NCBI GenBank assembly: GCA_946403085.1
Contig: CAMIYM010000005.1
Location: forward strand, 148,594 to 212,593
DNA: 64,000 nucleotides
Direction: 5' to 3'
From: an uncultured Clostridia bacterium
Lineage (GTDB): Bacteria > Bacillota > Clostridia > Saccharofermentanales > Saccharofermentanaceae
The notes under the pieces were generated by a model. It was not told the DNA's origin, searched no databases, and was given only the letters and a program-made list of their open reading frames with translations. Positions 34,245-42,596 of the stretch are shown in pieces. A program made the translations under genes and the position numbers. How positions within the stretch are numbered: position 1 is the first letter of the stretch; each line of letters opens with the position of its first letter.

Positions 34245-35480
34245 TTACTCCCCTTCTTTATTCAGGTCATCAAACATCTGCTTTACGGAAGGCGCATTCT
34301 TCGTAAGCTTCTTGATCGTGAGATCATCAGCCTTGTCATTGGCAATCCTCAAGTTGTTCTCCGAAGACTGAAGCGCTTTCTTTACCTTCTCCAGGTGATC
34401 GATCGTCTTGTCGATCTCATCGATAGCTGTCTGGAACTTCTCTGACGCGATCCTGTAATTACGGCCGAAAGAGTCCTTGAATTCCTGCATGTTCGCCTCG
34501 AAATTATACAGGTCGAGCTGCTGGTTCCTTACTACTGCAAGTTCCTTCTGATACTGCAGTGAATTAAGCGCAGCATTCCTCAGGAGTGTGATCATGGGGA
34601 TGAAGAACTGGGGCCTTATGACATACATCTTCGGATACTTATAGGAGACATCGACAATGCCGTTGTTATAAAGATCATTATCGGCTTCAAGAAGCGATAC
34701 GAGAACAGCATATTCACAGCCCTTCTCATTCCTGTCCTTGTCGAGTTCCTTGAAGAAATCCTCATTCTTGTGCTTGGTGGCAGTAGTCTCCATCTCATTC
34801 TTCATCTCGAACATGATAGAAATGAATTCCGTGCCTTCATTATCAGCTTCCCTGAAGATGAAATCTCCCTTGCTGCCTGAGCCGCTGACTTCATTATCCT
34901 TCTCAAAATATGCATTCGGGAAAGCGGTCATGCGGATGGCATTAAACTGGTTCTGGCAGTGCTGCTCTAGGCTCTCTCCGACCATCTTCGTGGACTGGCG
35001 TGCCTTGAAATCCTTATACTGCTCGATCTGCTCATCCTTGAGCTTGAGCTGGTTCTTATAGTTCTCTTCGATGTTCTTCTCCTTAAGAGCGCTCTCGTTC
35101 TTCTGGTTGTCGATCTGGCTCTTAAGCTTGATGATCTCAGCCTGGTAATCAGAGACTTCCTTGTCCTTATCACGGAGCGCTTCAGTAATAGCAAGCTTCT
35201 TCTCAGAGTCGCTCATGGCGATCTGATTCTTAAGCTTCTGGATCTCCATCTCCTTGTCTGCGATCTCCTTGTCCTTATCAGTAACAGTCTTTGCAAAGGA
35301 CTTCTCCTGCTCCATCTGAGCCATCTTAAGATCGCTCTTGTTCTTGTCTTCTAATTCCTTGGCACGCTTATGAAGTTCCTCTTCAAAAGCCTCATCCCTT
35401 ACCTGTGTGAGGAGCTGAGCATAACCTGTCTCATCGACCTGAAAAACTTCCCCGCACTTGGGGCACTTGATCTCATGCAT
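34245..35480 (-). CDS. DUF2130 protein
   Basis: A 411-residue cytoplasmic protein started at ATG 35480, 8 bases after GGAGG; the frame could open earlier at 35501 but that ATG lies before the Shine-Dalgarno. A zinc-finger-like CPKCGEVF opens the protein. Residues 20-160 are a long coiled coil rich in Lys and Glu. The DUF2130 domain follows, with GESLEQHCQNQFN, SGSGSKGDFIFRE and FEMKNEMETTATKHKNEDF; the GDF...FEMK pattern resembles the PD-(D/E)xK nuclease fold. A nuclease role is inference. No operon partner is close. Confidence 0.9.
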   Translation of the reverse strand: MHEIKCPKCGEVFQVDETGYAQLLTQVRDEAFEEELHKRAKELEDKNKSDLKMAQMEQEKSFAKTVTDKDKEIADKEMEIQKLKNQIAMSDSEKKLAITEALRDKDKEVSDYQAEIIKLKSQIDNQKNESALKEKNIEENYKNQLKLKDEQIEQYKDFKARQSTKMVGESLEQHCQNQFNAIRMTAFPNAYFEKDNEVSGSGSKGDFIFREADNEGTEFISIMFEMKNEMETTATKHKNEDFFKELDKDRNEKGCEYAVLVSLLEADNDLYNNGIVDVSYKYPKMYVIRPQFFIPMITLLRNAALNSLQYQKELAVVRNQQLDLYNFEANMQEFKDSFGRNYRIASEKFQTAIDEIDKTIDHLEKVKKALQSSENNLRIANDKADDLTIKKLTKNAPSVKQMFDDLNKEGE

Positions 35481-35624
35481 AACATAATCCTCCCTGTTCA
35501 ACTTTATGGGTTTATTATATACAATCCGGCTCCTTTTAGTCGGACAATAAACGGACTGAAGTGTGTTTTAACTTCGGTTTTGCGGCCATTTTCGAACGTC
35601 CTTTCTTATTCCGGTTCCGGCTTG

Positions 35625-35653
35625 TTGACTCCGCATTTTTATGCCTATATAAT
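35625..35653 (+). promoter_or_regulatory. Promoter of antitoxin RNA copy 1
   Basis: TTGACT (35625-35630) and TATAAT (35648-35653) with a 17-bp spacer. Confidence 0.8.
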
Positions 35654-35659
35654 GAACTT

Positions 35660-35745
35660 ACAAATGAGGTGTTACCGGTCGACGGTTGCCCTCTTGGGTT
35701 TTAGTTAGCCGCCCAAGTTCGTTAGGCTACGGGCGGTTTTTCATT
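35660..35745 (+). ncRNA. Candidate antisense antitoxin RNA, copy 1
   Basis: Starts about 7 bases after the -10 box and ends at a terminator with stem CCGCCC (35709-35714) / GGGCGG (35731-35736) and T-run. It is transcribed toward the 3' end of the toxin gene on the other strand and overlaps its stop codon. It contains GAGGTGTTACC (35666-35676) and CGGTTGCCCTC (35683-35693), which can pair with the toxin mRNA 3' part. The pattern is that of type I toxin-antitoxin pairs such as txpA/RatA. Confidence 0.75.
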
Positions 35746-35830
35746 GTCTGGTTTTCACACACAGAGCAATGATCGCAACTACCATAAGTCCGATATTGAT
35801 AACAATATTCAAGAGCTCATAATCAGTCAT
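35741..35830 (-). CDS. Small hydrophobic type I toxin (holin-like)
   Basis: A 29-residue peptide beginning MTDYELLNIVINIGLMVV and ending in CVKTRQ. One membrane helix spans residues 6-24 with basic residues at the C-end, as in 'putative holin-like toxin' and TxpA/Fst-type peptides. An excellent Shine-Dalgarno, GGAGGTGAT, stands right before the ATG. The peptide probably damages the membrane when the antisense RNA fails. It lies between two convergent-looking copies of the GAGGTGTTACC/GGTTGCCCTC element. Confidence 0.85.
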   Translation of the reverse strand: MTDYELLNIVINIGLMVVAIIALCVKTRQ

Positions 35831-35864
35831 ACAATCACCTCCATTCTCCTCGAAAGGGGTAATG

Positions 35865-35898
35865 GAGGGCAACCGCCTTCCGTTGGAGGTAACACCTC
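35865..35898 (-). repeat. Toxin mRNA leader copy of antitoxin element
   Basis: On the minus strand the toxin leader reads GAGGTGTTACC (35898-35888) and CGGTTGCCCTC (35875-35865), the same words as the antitoxin RNAs. Because the toxin mRNA 3' part is the complement of those words, the mRNA 5' and 3' ends can pair, a known way to keep type I toxin mRNAs inactive. The stretch 35481-36290 contains only this toxin-antitoxin locus. Confidence 0.8.
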
Positions 35899-36027
35899 AC
35901 AAAAATAATAAGCCGCATGGCCATTTCCTGCATTAACTTAATAGGACAACAATCTGATACTAGTTCCGCAACAAAAATAACTGTCCTAAAAACCGAATTG
36001 ACAACCGATAATTGTGCGTTGTTGTCA

Positions 36028-36056
36028 TTGCAGACACTTTTCCATGACGATATAAT
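36028..36056 (+). promoter_or_regulatory. Promoter of antitoxin RNA copy 2
   Basis: TTGCAG (36028-36033) and TATAAT (36051-36056), 17-bp spacer. Confidence 0.8.
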
Positions 36057-36062
36057 GAACTT

Positions 36063-36148
36063 ACAAATGAGGTGTTACCGGTCGGCGGTTGCCCTCGTAA
36101 GTTTGGTAAATACCGCCCTAACGTGTCAAGGCTACGGGCGGTTTTTTA
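36063..36148 (+). ncRNA. Candidate antitoxin RNA, copy 2 (orphan)
   Basis: A second copy of the antitoxin unit, nearly identical from AATGAACTTACAAATGAGG through GGTTGCCCTC, ending at stem ACCGCCC (36112-36118) / GGGCGGT (36136-36142) and six T. Only a C-terminal scrap of a toxin faces it, so it may act in trans on the first toxin mRNA. Confidence 0.7.
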
Positions 36149-36175
36149 TTGCCTGGTTTTCGCAAATACTGCAAC
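36146..36175 (-). pseudogene. Remnant of second toxin C-terminus
   Basis: The minus strand reads VAVFAKTRQ and stop, compared with VVAIIALCVKTRQ in the intact toxin. No start, leader or Shine-Dalgarno remains. Confidence 0.6.
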
Positions 36176-36244
36176 TTGTGCACGGCAAAATGCATCTTGG
36201 ACCGATCTGCCGTCAGATCCAGGAAGCTCAAGGAAAAGCAGAAT

Positions 36245-36283
36245 AAAAAATACCGCCGCTTCCCCAAACGGGAAAGGGCGGTA
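36245..36283 (-). terminator. Terminator of VWA gene
   Basis: On the minus strand TACCGCC (36283-36277) pairs with GGCGGTA (36257-36251), with a further TTTCCC/GGGGAA inner stem, followed by six T. Confidence 0.85.
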
Positions 36284-36290
36284 TGAATTA

Positions 36291-36962
36291 TTACTTGTGT
36301 CTTTTGTTGTAGTCATCCCTGATCTCGGAGAGCATCTCTTCAGAATCAAATGCCGCTCCCATTTCCTTGGCTGACCCGGCTTTTCTCGCGCGTGATACCA
36401 TCTTGGACATGACCTTGTAGTTAAGAGCTGTGCCGGCACCGTCGCACTCATAGGTGACCGCGTGAAGCCTGTCGACACCGAAGTTATTCGCGACGCTTAC
36501 CGCGTCCATGTTCGCACCCATGAAGATGAATTCCCAGTGGTACTTTTCCTTCTGTCTCTCGACCATCTTCTTAACCTTGTTGTAAGTGTACTGTCTGCTG
36601 GAATTCTCCATGCCGTCTGTCGTTATGATGAACAAGGTCTTTTCCGGGACATCCTCTTCCCTTGCGTATTTGTGGACGTTTCCGATGTGGTGGATCGCGC
36701 CTCCGACAGCGTCAAGAAGCGCCGTAGAACCTCTTACAAAGTATTCCTTCTCTGTGATCGGATTGATCTTGTCCAGCGGGATCCTGTCGTGAAGGACTTC
36801 TGTCACGTTGTCGAAAAGAACTGTCGAGATGATGACCTCTCCTTCTTCGTTCTTCTGCTTTTCGAGCATCGAGTTGTAGCCGCCTATGGTGTCATTCTCA
36901 AGGCCTGCCATGGAGCCGCTCCTGTCAAGGATGAATACAATCTCTGTTAATCCCTTTTTCAT
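36291..36962 (-). CDS. Soluble VWA-domain protein
   Basis: A 223-residue protein that is almost only a von Willebrand A domain. The metal site DRSGSM (residues 11-16) is intact, with Thr and Asp later (GSTALLDAVGG, ITTDGMEN). I start at ATG 36962 (MKKGLTEIVFILDRSGSM) with GAGGAAA upstream; the longer frame to 37067 is unsupported. There is no signal peptide. Family members occur with tellurium-resistance-type or stress genes, but none are adjacent here. Function unknown. Confidence 0.9.
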   Translation of the reverse strand: MKKGLTEIVFILDRSGSMAGLENDTIGGYNSMLEKQKNEEGEVIISTVLFDNVTEVLHDRIPLDKINPITEKEYFVRGSTALLDAVGGAIHHIGNVHKYAREEDVPEKTLFIITTDGMENSSRQYTYNKVKKMVERQKEKYHWEFIFMGANMDAVSVANNFGVDRLHAVTYECDGAGTALNYKVMSKMVSRARKAGSAKEMGAAFDSEEMLSEIRDDYNKRHK

Positions 36963-37090
36963 TTTGTTTTCCTCGCTTTCCGCTGCAGTTATTCCGTCTG
37001 CAGCTGTTTGATCTTGAGCACAGTATACGGAGATGGAAGGATGCAAAGGTCGCCTGGGAAGCGACATTTTCGAGGGGCAAACAAAGACAT

Positions 37091-37123
37091 AAAAAGCCCC
37101 GCAAACATCAGCGTCTGCGGGGC
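37091..37123 (-). terminator. Terminator of sigma/anti-sigma operon
   Basis: Minus-strand GCCCCGCA (37123-37116) pairs with TGCGGGGC (37103-37096), then five T. Confidence 0.9.
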
Positions 37124-37150
37124 AGTTTCTACTCCTATATCCGGGCGATA

Positions 37151-38128
37151 TTAAAGATTGTTAAAGTTGATGTGGTCAACAAAGTCCTCGATCTGAGCCT
37201 TTGTATAAGGCGGCATGGGATTACCGTCCTCATCCCAATTCTCACAGAGGTTAATGGCTACAAATCCCTTGGGGGTATTGGCAAGAACGACACCGCCTCT
37301 ATCATTCAATGCGATGGATACCTCAACGCCGCACTTTGTCTTGTATGTCCACTGCTCGTAAGAACTGATCTCTCCGACATTGAGATATACAGTGTCGAAA
37401 GAGCCCTTCATGACTCTTCTGATCTGGAAAGAAACCTTCTCATAGTCTGCATCCAGAGAGAATGTTCCGTCTTCATAGCAGTATCCTACTCCGACAATGC
37501 CTGTCCAGATATCACCGAACTTTTCCTGTAAGACCTTCTCATTGATGTCCATATCCAGCATCTTGCCGCGGAGCTTAAGGTTATACTTCTTGATCAATTC
37601 GTCAGCCTTGTCTGCCATCTCCTGAGAGTAGATACCATAACCGGGATATTTCTCTTCGAACGGATCTTTCTTTGTGCGCTTGCATTCCTTGTCGTAAGCA
37701 TCACAGATCGACCAATCCTTGTCATAGTTATCCTCAAATTCACGCCACTCTTTTGAAGCCTTGTATTCGTCTGTATCTGAATATCCCTGCAAAGAGATCA
37801 TCTGGTTCTTGGCAGGATCTAATTCAGGGTATCTGGTCATTTCTGCGTCAGTGGACTCGGTAGTACCTGTCGGCTGTCCGAAAGCTACGCCCTCAAGACC
37901 TCCCTTGAATGCAGCATAAGCTGAGATTCCCATTGCTGACACTACTGCAGCGGCGATAATTACCGTAACGACCTTCTTCTTAGAATTGTGCTTTACCGTA
38001 TTTCCATTCCCATTAATTTTCATTTTAGTCAACTCCTTTATCCTTTCGGCGGAGACGACGTTCTGTTCTTCAAGCTGTACTGAAGAATCTTCGATGTTGT
38101 TCATTAGTTCACGAATATTTACTTTCAC
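37151..38128 (-). CDS. Probable membrane anti-sigma factor
   Basis: A 325-residue protein with a cytoplasmic N-terminus of about 50 residues, one transmembrane helix (about 53-70) and an external domain rich in Asp, Glu and Tyr. It starts at GTG 38128 behind AAGGAG, inside the end of the sigma gene (20-bp overlap), so translation is coupled. This layout is standard for an anti-sigma factor that holds its ECF sigma at the membrane; the N-terminal motif is not one I recognise, so the role is from context. The external domain may sense an envelope signal. Confidence 0.75.
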   Translation of the reverse strand: MKVNIRELMNNIEDSSVQLEEQNVVSAERIKELTKMKINGNGNTVKHNSKKKVVTVIIAAAVVSAMGISAYAAFKGGLEGVAFGQPTGTTESTDAEMTRYPELDPAKNQMISLQGYSDTDEYKASKEWREFEDNYDKDWSICDAYDKECKRTKKDPFEEKYPGYGIYSQEMADKADELIKKYNLKLRGKMLDMDINEKVLQEKFGDIWTGIVGVGYCYEDGTFSLDADYEKVSFQIRRVMKGSFDTVYLNVGEISSYEQWTYKTKCGVEVSIALNDRGGVVLANTPKGFVAINLCENWDEDGNPMPPYTKAQIEDFVDHINFNNL

Positions 38129-38675
38129 TTAGATCGTCTCCTTTCGTTTTATTGCTGAGGATTACCCGGAGTCTTTCGCGTCCGCGCCGGAGTTTGGTCT
38201 TGATCGTGGACGGGTTCATCTGCATTTGTTTTGCGATCACCGACACGCTTTGACAGTAGAAATAAAACCTCAGGAAGATCTCTTTATCAGGCTGCGCCAT
38301 TGAATAGACCGCATTACGGACCATGTCGTCCTGTTCTTCCTTCGCCACTCTGTCAAATTCAGAATCATCATCTAAGATAAGAATGTCCTCGTCCAAAGGC
38401 AGCTCAATCTCCTTGTCCCGCAATTTCTGCATGGAAAGGCTTCTTGCCACACGGCTCAAATAACCCTTAAGATTCAGAGGATATAGTTTTTCTGCAGATC
38501 TCCACAAAGTTACGAACACATCAGATGTTACTTCTTCAACATCTTCATGGCCCATTGAACCCTGCAGGATATTACTTACTACAGTTCCTACATAAGCACT
38601 GTATTTGTCGATAAACCACTCCAGTGCTTCCTCGTCACCTTTTTTAAGTAAAGCCAGCGCCTTCGCTTCGTTCAC
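38109..38675 (-). CDS. ECF-type RNA polymerase sigma factor
   Basis: A 188-residue sigma-70 family protein. I start at GTG 38675, 6 bases after GAGGAGA; a TTG at 38690 overlaps the Shine-Dalgarno and is unlikely. Region 2 is at about 15-85 (VTSDVFVTLWRSAEKLYPLNLKGYLSRVARS) and region 4 at 125-175 (YSMAQPDKEIFLRFYFYCQSVSVIAKQMQMNPSTIKTKLRRGRERL). It likely controls its own operon; the target promoters are not visible here. Confidence 0.93.
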   Translation of the reverse strand: MNEAKALALLKKGDEEALEWFIDKYSAYVGTVVSNILQGSMGHEDVEEVTSDVFVTLWRSAEKLYPLNLKGYLSRVARSLSMQKLRDKEIELPLDEDILILDDDSEFDRVAKEEQDDMVRNAVYSMAQPDKEIFLRFYFYCQSVSVIAKQMQMNPSTIKTKLRRGRERLRVILSNKTKGDDLSESKYS

Positions 38676-38776
38676 TCTAAGTCTCCTCAAATTTGTATTC
38701 TGAACGGCCGTTCACCTATATAAGTGCAGATCAGATCCAAATGGTTTCACTTTTTCGAAAAATTTTTCAAATCCCA

Positions 38777-39877
38777 TTATCCGAGCAATGGTTCTTTGTG
38801 ATCGAAAAGCGCCACATTAATGGTCATGATGTCATAGACACCCTGCTCGATAAAATACGAGACGATAAGATCTGTCTTGCTTGAATTGGACAGCGCATAT
38901 CCCGCGCGGCCAAGGAAATCCTTTGTCTCATCCAGGTTAAGTCTTAATGCGAGCGCAAAGGCAAGCGCGGTGCTCTTTTTAGGCTGGTAATTCGCATTGC
39001 TCCTGATCTTCGAGAACAGTTTCCGGTCGACATTTGCCCTCTTATATACTTCTGTATCGCTGTAACCTTTTTCGGTGATCATGCGGAGAAGACACTCTGA
39101 CCATGTATCAGAGAGGTTCCTGACCACGTCATCAAGAGATCTCGGCGGGGCTTTCTCACAAGCTGCAGCAGCAGGCGCTGCTTCAATGGAATTCTTTAAA
39201 TGGAATGTGCCTCTGGCGCGTGAGCCGCTTATGCTTCCGAAAAGACGGTCACCGCGCATGCGTCTTCTAATTTCCCGTGGGTCGTTATCTTCAAGTGCCT
39301 CTGAGCATTCATCAACAATGACGTCGTACTCATCACTTGTCTTCTCGGCAACATAGTTGTCGTCGATATACTGGTTTATTCCCGCAAAGATCTTGCCCGA
39401 CAGCTCAAAAGATTCACTGTCGAAGACCACGAGTGTTATATCAAGTTCATTCTCAGAGAGAAAAGCGCTGAAGACTGAAGTCGCGATAAGGAGGGCATCT
39501 GTCTTGGGGAAGCCGTAAACACCAGTCGCTATAAGCGGGAAAGCGATGCTCGAGATCCCTAATTCGACGGCCTTTTCGAGGCAGTTCTGATAGCACCTTG
39601 TAACCGTCTCTTTCTCGCCCTTATCACCGCCCTGCCAGACGGGACCTACGGTGTGGAAGATGTATTTTGCATCAAGGGCAAAAGCAGGCGTAACGGCAAC
39701 TTCGCCTTCTTCTATCACGCCTATCTTCCTGCGCTCTTCAAGGAGCTCTTCTTCGCCTGCAGCCTTATAAACCGCAGCATCGGTGCCGGCCATATAGACC
39801 GGTTCGGGATTGGCAGAGTTTACGATGGCATCTGCCTTAATCTTCGTTATATCGTTACGGACTATCTGAAAAGCCAT
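38777..39877 (-). CDS. Macro-domain protein with C-terminal helical domain
   Basis: A 366-residue protein started at ATG 39877 behind AAGGAG. Residues 1-165 are a macro domain that binds or hydrolyses ADP-ribose derivatives: IVNSANPEP, GTDAAVYKAAG, and PLIATGVYGFP. Residues 255-360 form a separate helical domain with an HTH-like stretch (YSDTEVYKRANVDRKLFSKIRS) and a repeated Leu/Ala pattern, commonly seen after macro or other domains in gut Clostridia. The link between is low complexity with Ala and Arg. A role in stress or ADP-ribose signalling is inferred. Confidence 0.88.
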   Translation of the reverse strand: MAFQIVRNDITKIKADAIVNSANPEPVYMAGTDAAVYKAAGEEELLEERRKIGVIEEGEVAVTPAFALDAKYIFHTVGPVWQGGDKGEKETVTRCYQNCLEKAVELGISSIAFPLIATGVYGFPKTDALLIATSVFSAFLSENELDITLVVFDSESFELSGKIFAGINQYIDDNYVAEKTSDEYDVIVDECSEALEDNDPREIRRRMRGDRLFGSISGSRARGTFHLKNSIEAAPAAAACEKAPPRSLDDVVRNLSDTWSECLLRMITEKGYSDTEVYKRANVDRKLFSKIRSNANYQPKKSTALAFALALRLNLDETKDFLGRAGYALSNSSKTDLIVSYFIEQGVYDIMTINVALFDHKEPLLG

Positions 39878-40104
39878 GGCTGCTCCTTTTTTCTCAATAT
39901 TATATCCCCCGCGCACGCCTTTATACAAAATGTGACAGACATGTAAGGAATTGGTAAGCAGATTAAATGGAGAAGAAAACTGGCGTTTTCTATACTTTGT
40001 TTATGAAGGAGGAATTTACGGTCATAAGGGGCGAAAACCCGAAAACTCAATAAAACAGGGGCTTTGCGGATCCGTTACATTTCATCTTGCACAAAAAATG
40101 CCAC

Positions 40105-40163
40105 AATCTTAAGGAAATCTTAAGGTTTTCGATACTTCATTTTAATAAAGTCTGTGTAATAAT
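40105..40163 (+). promoter_or_regulatory. Response-regulator-like box and promoter of glycosyltransferase
   Basis: AATCTTAAGG occurs twice (40105-40114 and 40116-40125), one helical turn apart, a typical OmpR/PhoB-class binding layout. The second copy ends about 9 bases upstream of a weak -35 position, and a TGT-AATAAT extended -10 lies at 40155-40163. GGGAGAA precedes ATG 40184. Confidence 0.55.
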
Positions 40164-40183
40164 GATTCGCGGGAGAACATAAT

Positions 40184-41494
40184 ATGGAAACTATCAGAAT
40201 CATAAATTTCATCATCACAGCGATCTTCGCAGTGTGTTACTCATATCAGTTTTTGTACGTGCCGATCTCACTTTGGTTCCAGCACAGGGACAACAGGAGA
40301 ATGAAGAACACAAAGACTGAGGCTGACAACGAGCTTTGCGAAAGACACCTTAAGCGTTACGCAGTCCTCATCTGTGCAAGAAACGAAGAGGCAGTTATCG
40401 GCCAGCTCATCGACAGCATCAACAATCAGACTTACAAGGGTGAGATCACGACTTTCGTTATGGCGGACAATTGCACCGATAACACATACGGTGTTGCTGT
40501 CGACCACGGCGCAGTAGCTTACACAAGAAAATCTTCAAAGTACATCGGCAAGGGTTATGCTGTCGAGATGCTCTTAAGACATATCAAGTACGATTATCCG
40601 CTCGGATTTGACGGCTACTTTGTTTTCGACGCTGACAACATCCTCGCACCCAACTATATCGAAGAAATGCACAAGTGTCACCTTGCAGGCAACGATGCGA
40701 TCACATCTTACCGCGCTGCAAAGAACTATGGCGACAACTGGATCAGCTCCGGCTACGGCCTCTGGTTCTTAAGAGAATCCATGTACCTTAACTACGCACG
40801 TTACAGGATCGGATCTTCCGCAGCTATCTCCGGCACAGGATTCTTCTTCGCTGACAGCGTTCTTGAGGATATCGGCGGATGGCCTTTCCACCTTCTTACA
40901 GAAGATATCGAGTTCACAATAAACCGCGTATGCAAGGGCCGTAAGATCGCATTCTGCAGAACAGCAGTCTTCTACGATGAGCAGCCCACATCCCTCATGC
41001 AGTCAGTAACACAGCGTATGCGCTGGGCAAGAGGCTATATCCAGGTCTTCCAGAAGTACGGCAAGGATCTGGTATCCGAGATGTTCCACGGCAACTTCGC
41101 AGCATTCGATATGGCAATGAACATCATGCCGGCATTTCTTCTTACTGCGATCTCGATCACATGCAACCTTCTCTACGGCATCATCGGAGCAGCCACAGGC
41201 GGAGACATCACGATCGCACTCTGGTCAATGTTCGAGACAGTCATCAACGCATGCTCAATGCTTTTCGTGCTCGGAACGATAACAATGATCACAGAATGGA
41301 AGAACATCCACGCAGGTGTTGCACGCAAGATCTTCTCATTGTTCTCATTCCCGGTCTTCATGCTCACATACATCCCGATCGCATTTACGGCACTTTTCGT
41401 AAATCCCGGCTGGAAGCCGATCAAGCACAAAGCAACAACATCCGCACTCAGCGCAGAGCTTGTACAAAGGGAAACAGGAAGAAAGATTTCATAA
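40184..41494 (+). CDS. Processive family 2 glycosyltransferase
   Basis: A 436-residue membrane enzyme. One N-terminal transmembrane helix (about 5-25) and three to four C-terminal helices (about 310-420) surround a GT-A domain. ICARNEEAVIG, FVFDADNI (the DxD metal site), LLTEDIEF (catalytic Asp) and QRMRWARGY (the QxxRW motif) match processive enzymes such as hyaluronan, chitin or cellulose synthases. It probably polymerises a surface or exported polysaccharide; the sugar is unknown. No polymer-specific partner is adjacent. A terminator follows at 41500. Confidence 0.93.
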   Translation: METIRIINFIITAIFAVCYSYQFLYVPISLWFQHRDNRRMKNTKTEADNELCERHLKRYAVLICARNEEAVIGQLIDSINNQTYKGEITTFVMADNCTDNTYGVAVDHGAVAYTRKSSKYIGKGYAVEMLLRHIKYDYPLGFDGYFVFDADNILAPNYIEEMHKCHLAGNDAITSYRAAKNYGDNWISSGYGLWFLRESMYLNYARYRIGSSAAISGTGFFFADSVLEDIGGWPFHLLTEDIEFTINRVCKGRKIAFCRTAVFYDEQPTSLMQSVTQRMRWARGYIQVFQKYGKDLVSEMFHGNFAAFDMAMNIMPAFLLTAISITCNLLYGIIGAATGGDITIALWSMFETVINACSMLFVLGTITMITEWKNIHAGVARKIFSLFSFPVFMLTYIPIAFTALFVNPGWKPIKHKATTSALSAELVQRETGRKIS

Positions 41495-41499
41495 TATAT

Positions 41500-41527
41500 A
41501 AAGGATGTCTGAAAAGGCATCCTTTTT
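41500..41527 (+). terminator. Terminator of glycosyltransferase gene
   Basis: AAAGGATG (41500-41507) pairs with CATCCTTT (41518-41525), T-run continues. Confidence 0.9.
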
Positions 41528-41647
41528 TAATGTTAATATCGAAAAGGGATTTTCCCCAAAAAAACATAATCAAGTGCAACATTCGGGCCATATGGTCTGT
41601 ATTAATGGCATAAGACAAAACATCAGGTCAAAAGGAGATACAAAGAA

Positions 41648-42364
41648 ATGAAGAACATCGCAAAGAAGCTTTTCGCATTGGGAATTACAGCAACTCTTAT
41701 GCTCGGCTGCATCACAGCATGCAACGCAAATGCCAAGGTAAACGTAAAGGTCAACGGCTCTGAAGTCCTTAACACTGAACTCAGCACCGGTTCATGGAAA
41801 ATAGAGCAACTTAACAATGTAGGTCCTGAGCACAAGAAGTACTTCGAGGAAGCAATCAGTCAGCTTGACGGCTATAACGGTGAGCCTGTCGCACTTCTCG
41901 GCACACAGCTCGTATCAGGAACAAACTATGCTTTCCTCTGCAAGTCCACGATCAAAGCAAACAACGCAATGAATTCACTCATGATCACATACATCTATGT
42001 CGATCTGTCAGGCAAGGCAACATTCCTGAAAGATGAGAGAGTCGTACTCCCCGGCACAGAAAGCGACAACGGCAACGTCACAGGCGGCTGGTCATACGCA
42101 GAGAGCACTGAAGTTACAGATAAGGTTAAGGAAGTAATGGAAAAGACCGGAGCTACCAAGGACGGCAAGTACTTCCTCCCTATCGCATACGTTGGTTCAC
42201 AGGTAGTTGCAGGCACAAATCACGCCATTCTCTGCAAGGCAGCAGCTTCTTCAGCAGACCTTTCCACAGACAAGGCTACTCTGGAGCTGGTCTATGTATA
42301 TGAAGATCTTCAGGGCAACTGCGAGATCACAAATACAGAGAGCATCAAGTTAAGCGTAGGATAA
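41648..42364 (+). CDS. Lipoprotein with two cystatin-like repeats
   Basis: A 238-residue lipoprotein; the signal ends with lipobox ITAC (Cys25). The mature part is two homologous halves: QLVSGTNYAFLCK in the first and QVVAGTNHAILCK in the second, each after a helix region (FEEAISQL, VKEVMEKTGA) and each preceded by PVALLG or PIAYVG. QxVxG followed by strands is the key loop of cystatins, inhibitors of papain-like cysteine proteases. A protease-inhibitor or host-interaction role is inference; the same fold could merely be structural. AGGAGAT precedes the ATG by 8 bases, and a strong terminator follows. Confidence 0.8.
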   Translation: MKNIAKKLFALGITATLMLGCITACNANAKVNVKVNGSEVLNTELSTGSWKIEQLNNVGPEHKKYFEEAISQLDGYNGEPVALLGTQLVSGTNYAFLCKSTIKANNAMNSLMITYIYVDLSGKATFLKDERVVLPGTESDNGNVTGGWSYAESTEVTDKVKEVMEKTGATKDGKYFLPIAYVGSQVVAGTNHAILCKAAASSADLSTDKATLELVYVYEDLQGNCEITNTESIKLSVG

Positions 42365-42396
42365 TTAAACTCATATAGATTAAGCGACCCCCGAAG

Positions 42397-42430
42397 AAAG
42401 AACCGTCTCAATAGCAGAGGCGGTTCTTTT
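42397..42430 (+). terminator. Terminator of cystatin-like lipoprotein gene
   Basis: AAAGAACCGTCTC (42397-42409) pairs with GAGGCGGTTCTTT (42417-42429), one wobble, loop of seven. Confidence 0.92.
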
Positions 42431-42480
42431 GTGTGCTATGGTGGTAATGGTACTATAGTGCCTGAACGCTGCAGTGCTGA

Positions 42481-42576
42481 AACGGTGCTGATTTGAGGCG
42501 TTTTTTGCACCATTTGGAGCAATTTCACCCTGTTTTGTCGAAAATGGTGCCAATTCAGCTTCCGTTTTGCATCATT
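42481..42576 (+). repeat. Two 8-18-8 dyads at 62-bp period (GGTGC words)
   Basis: AACGGTGC (42481-42488) faces GCACCATT (42507-42514), and AATGGTGC (42543-42550) faces GCATCATT (42569-42576). Both have 18-base centres and one mismatch or wobble, and the units are offset by exactly 62 bases. The region is between convergent genes. Confidence 0.85.
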
Positions 42577-42596
42577 TTTGCACGATTCGCCCCGCC

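Noticed and set aside
35660..36148. Riboswitch or T-box reading of the structured + strand RNAs
   Set aside because: They are short, end in their own terminators, lie opposite a toxin gene and are not in front of a plus-strand gene.
36146..36478. 110-codon minus-strand frame
   Set aside because: Mostly the shadow of the VWA gene; only its last ten codons resemble a toxin remnant.
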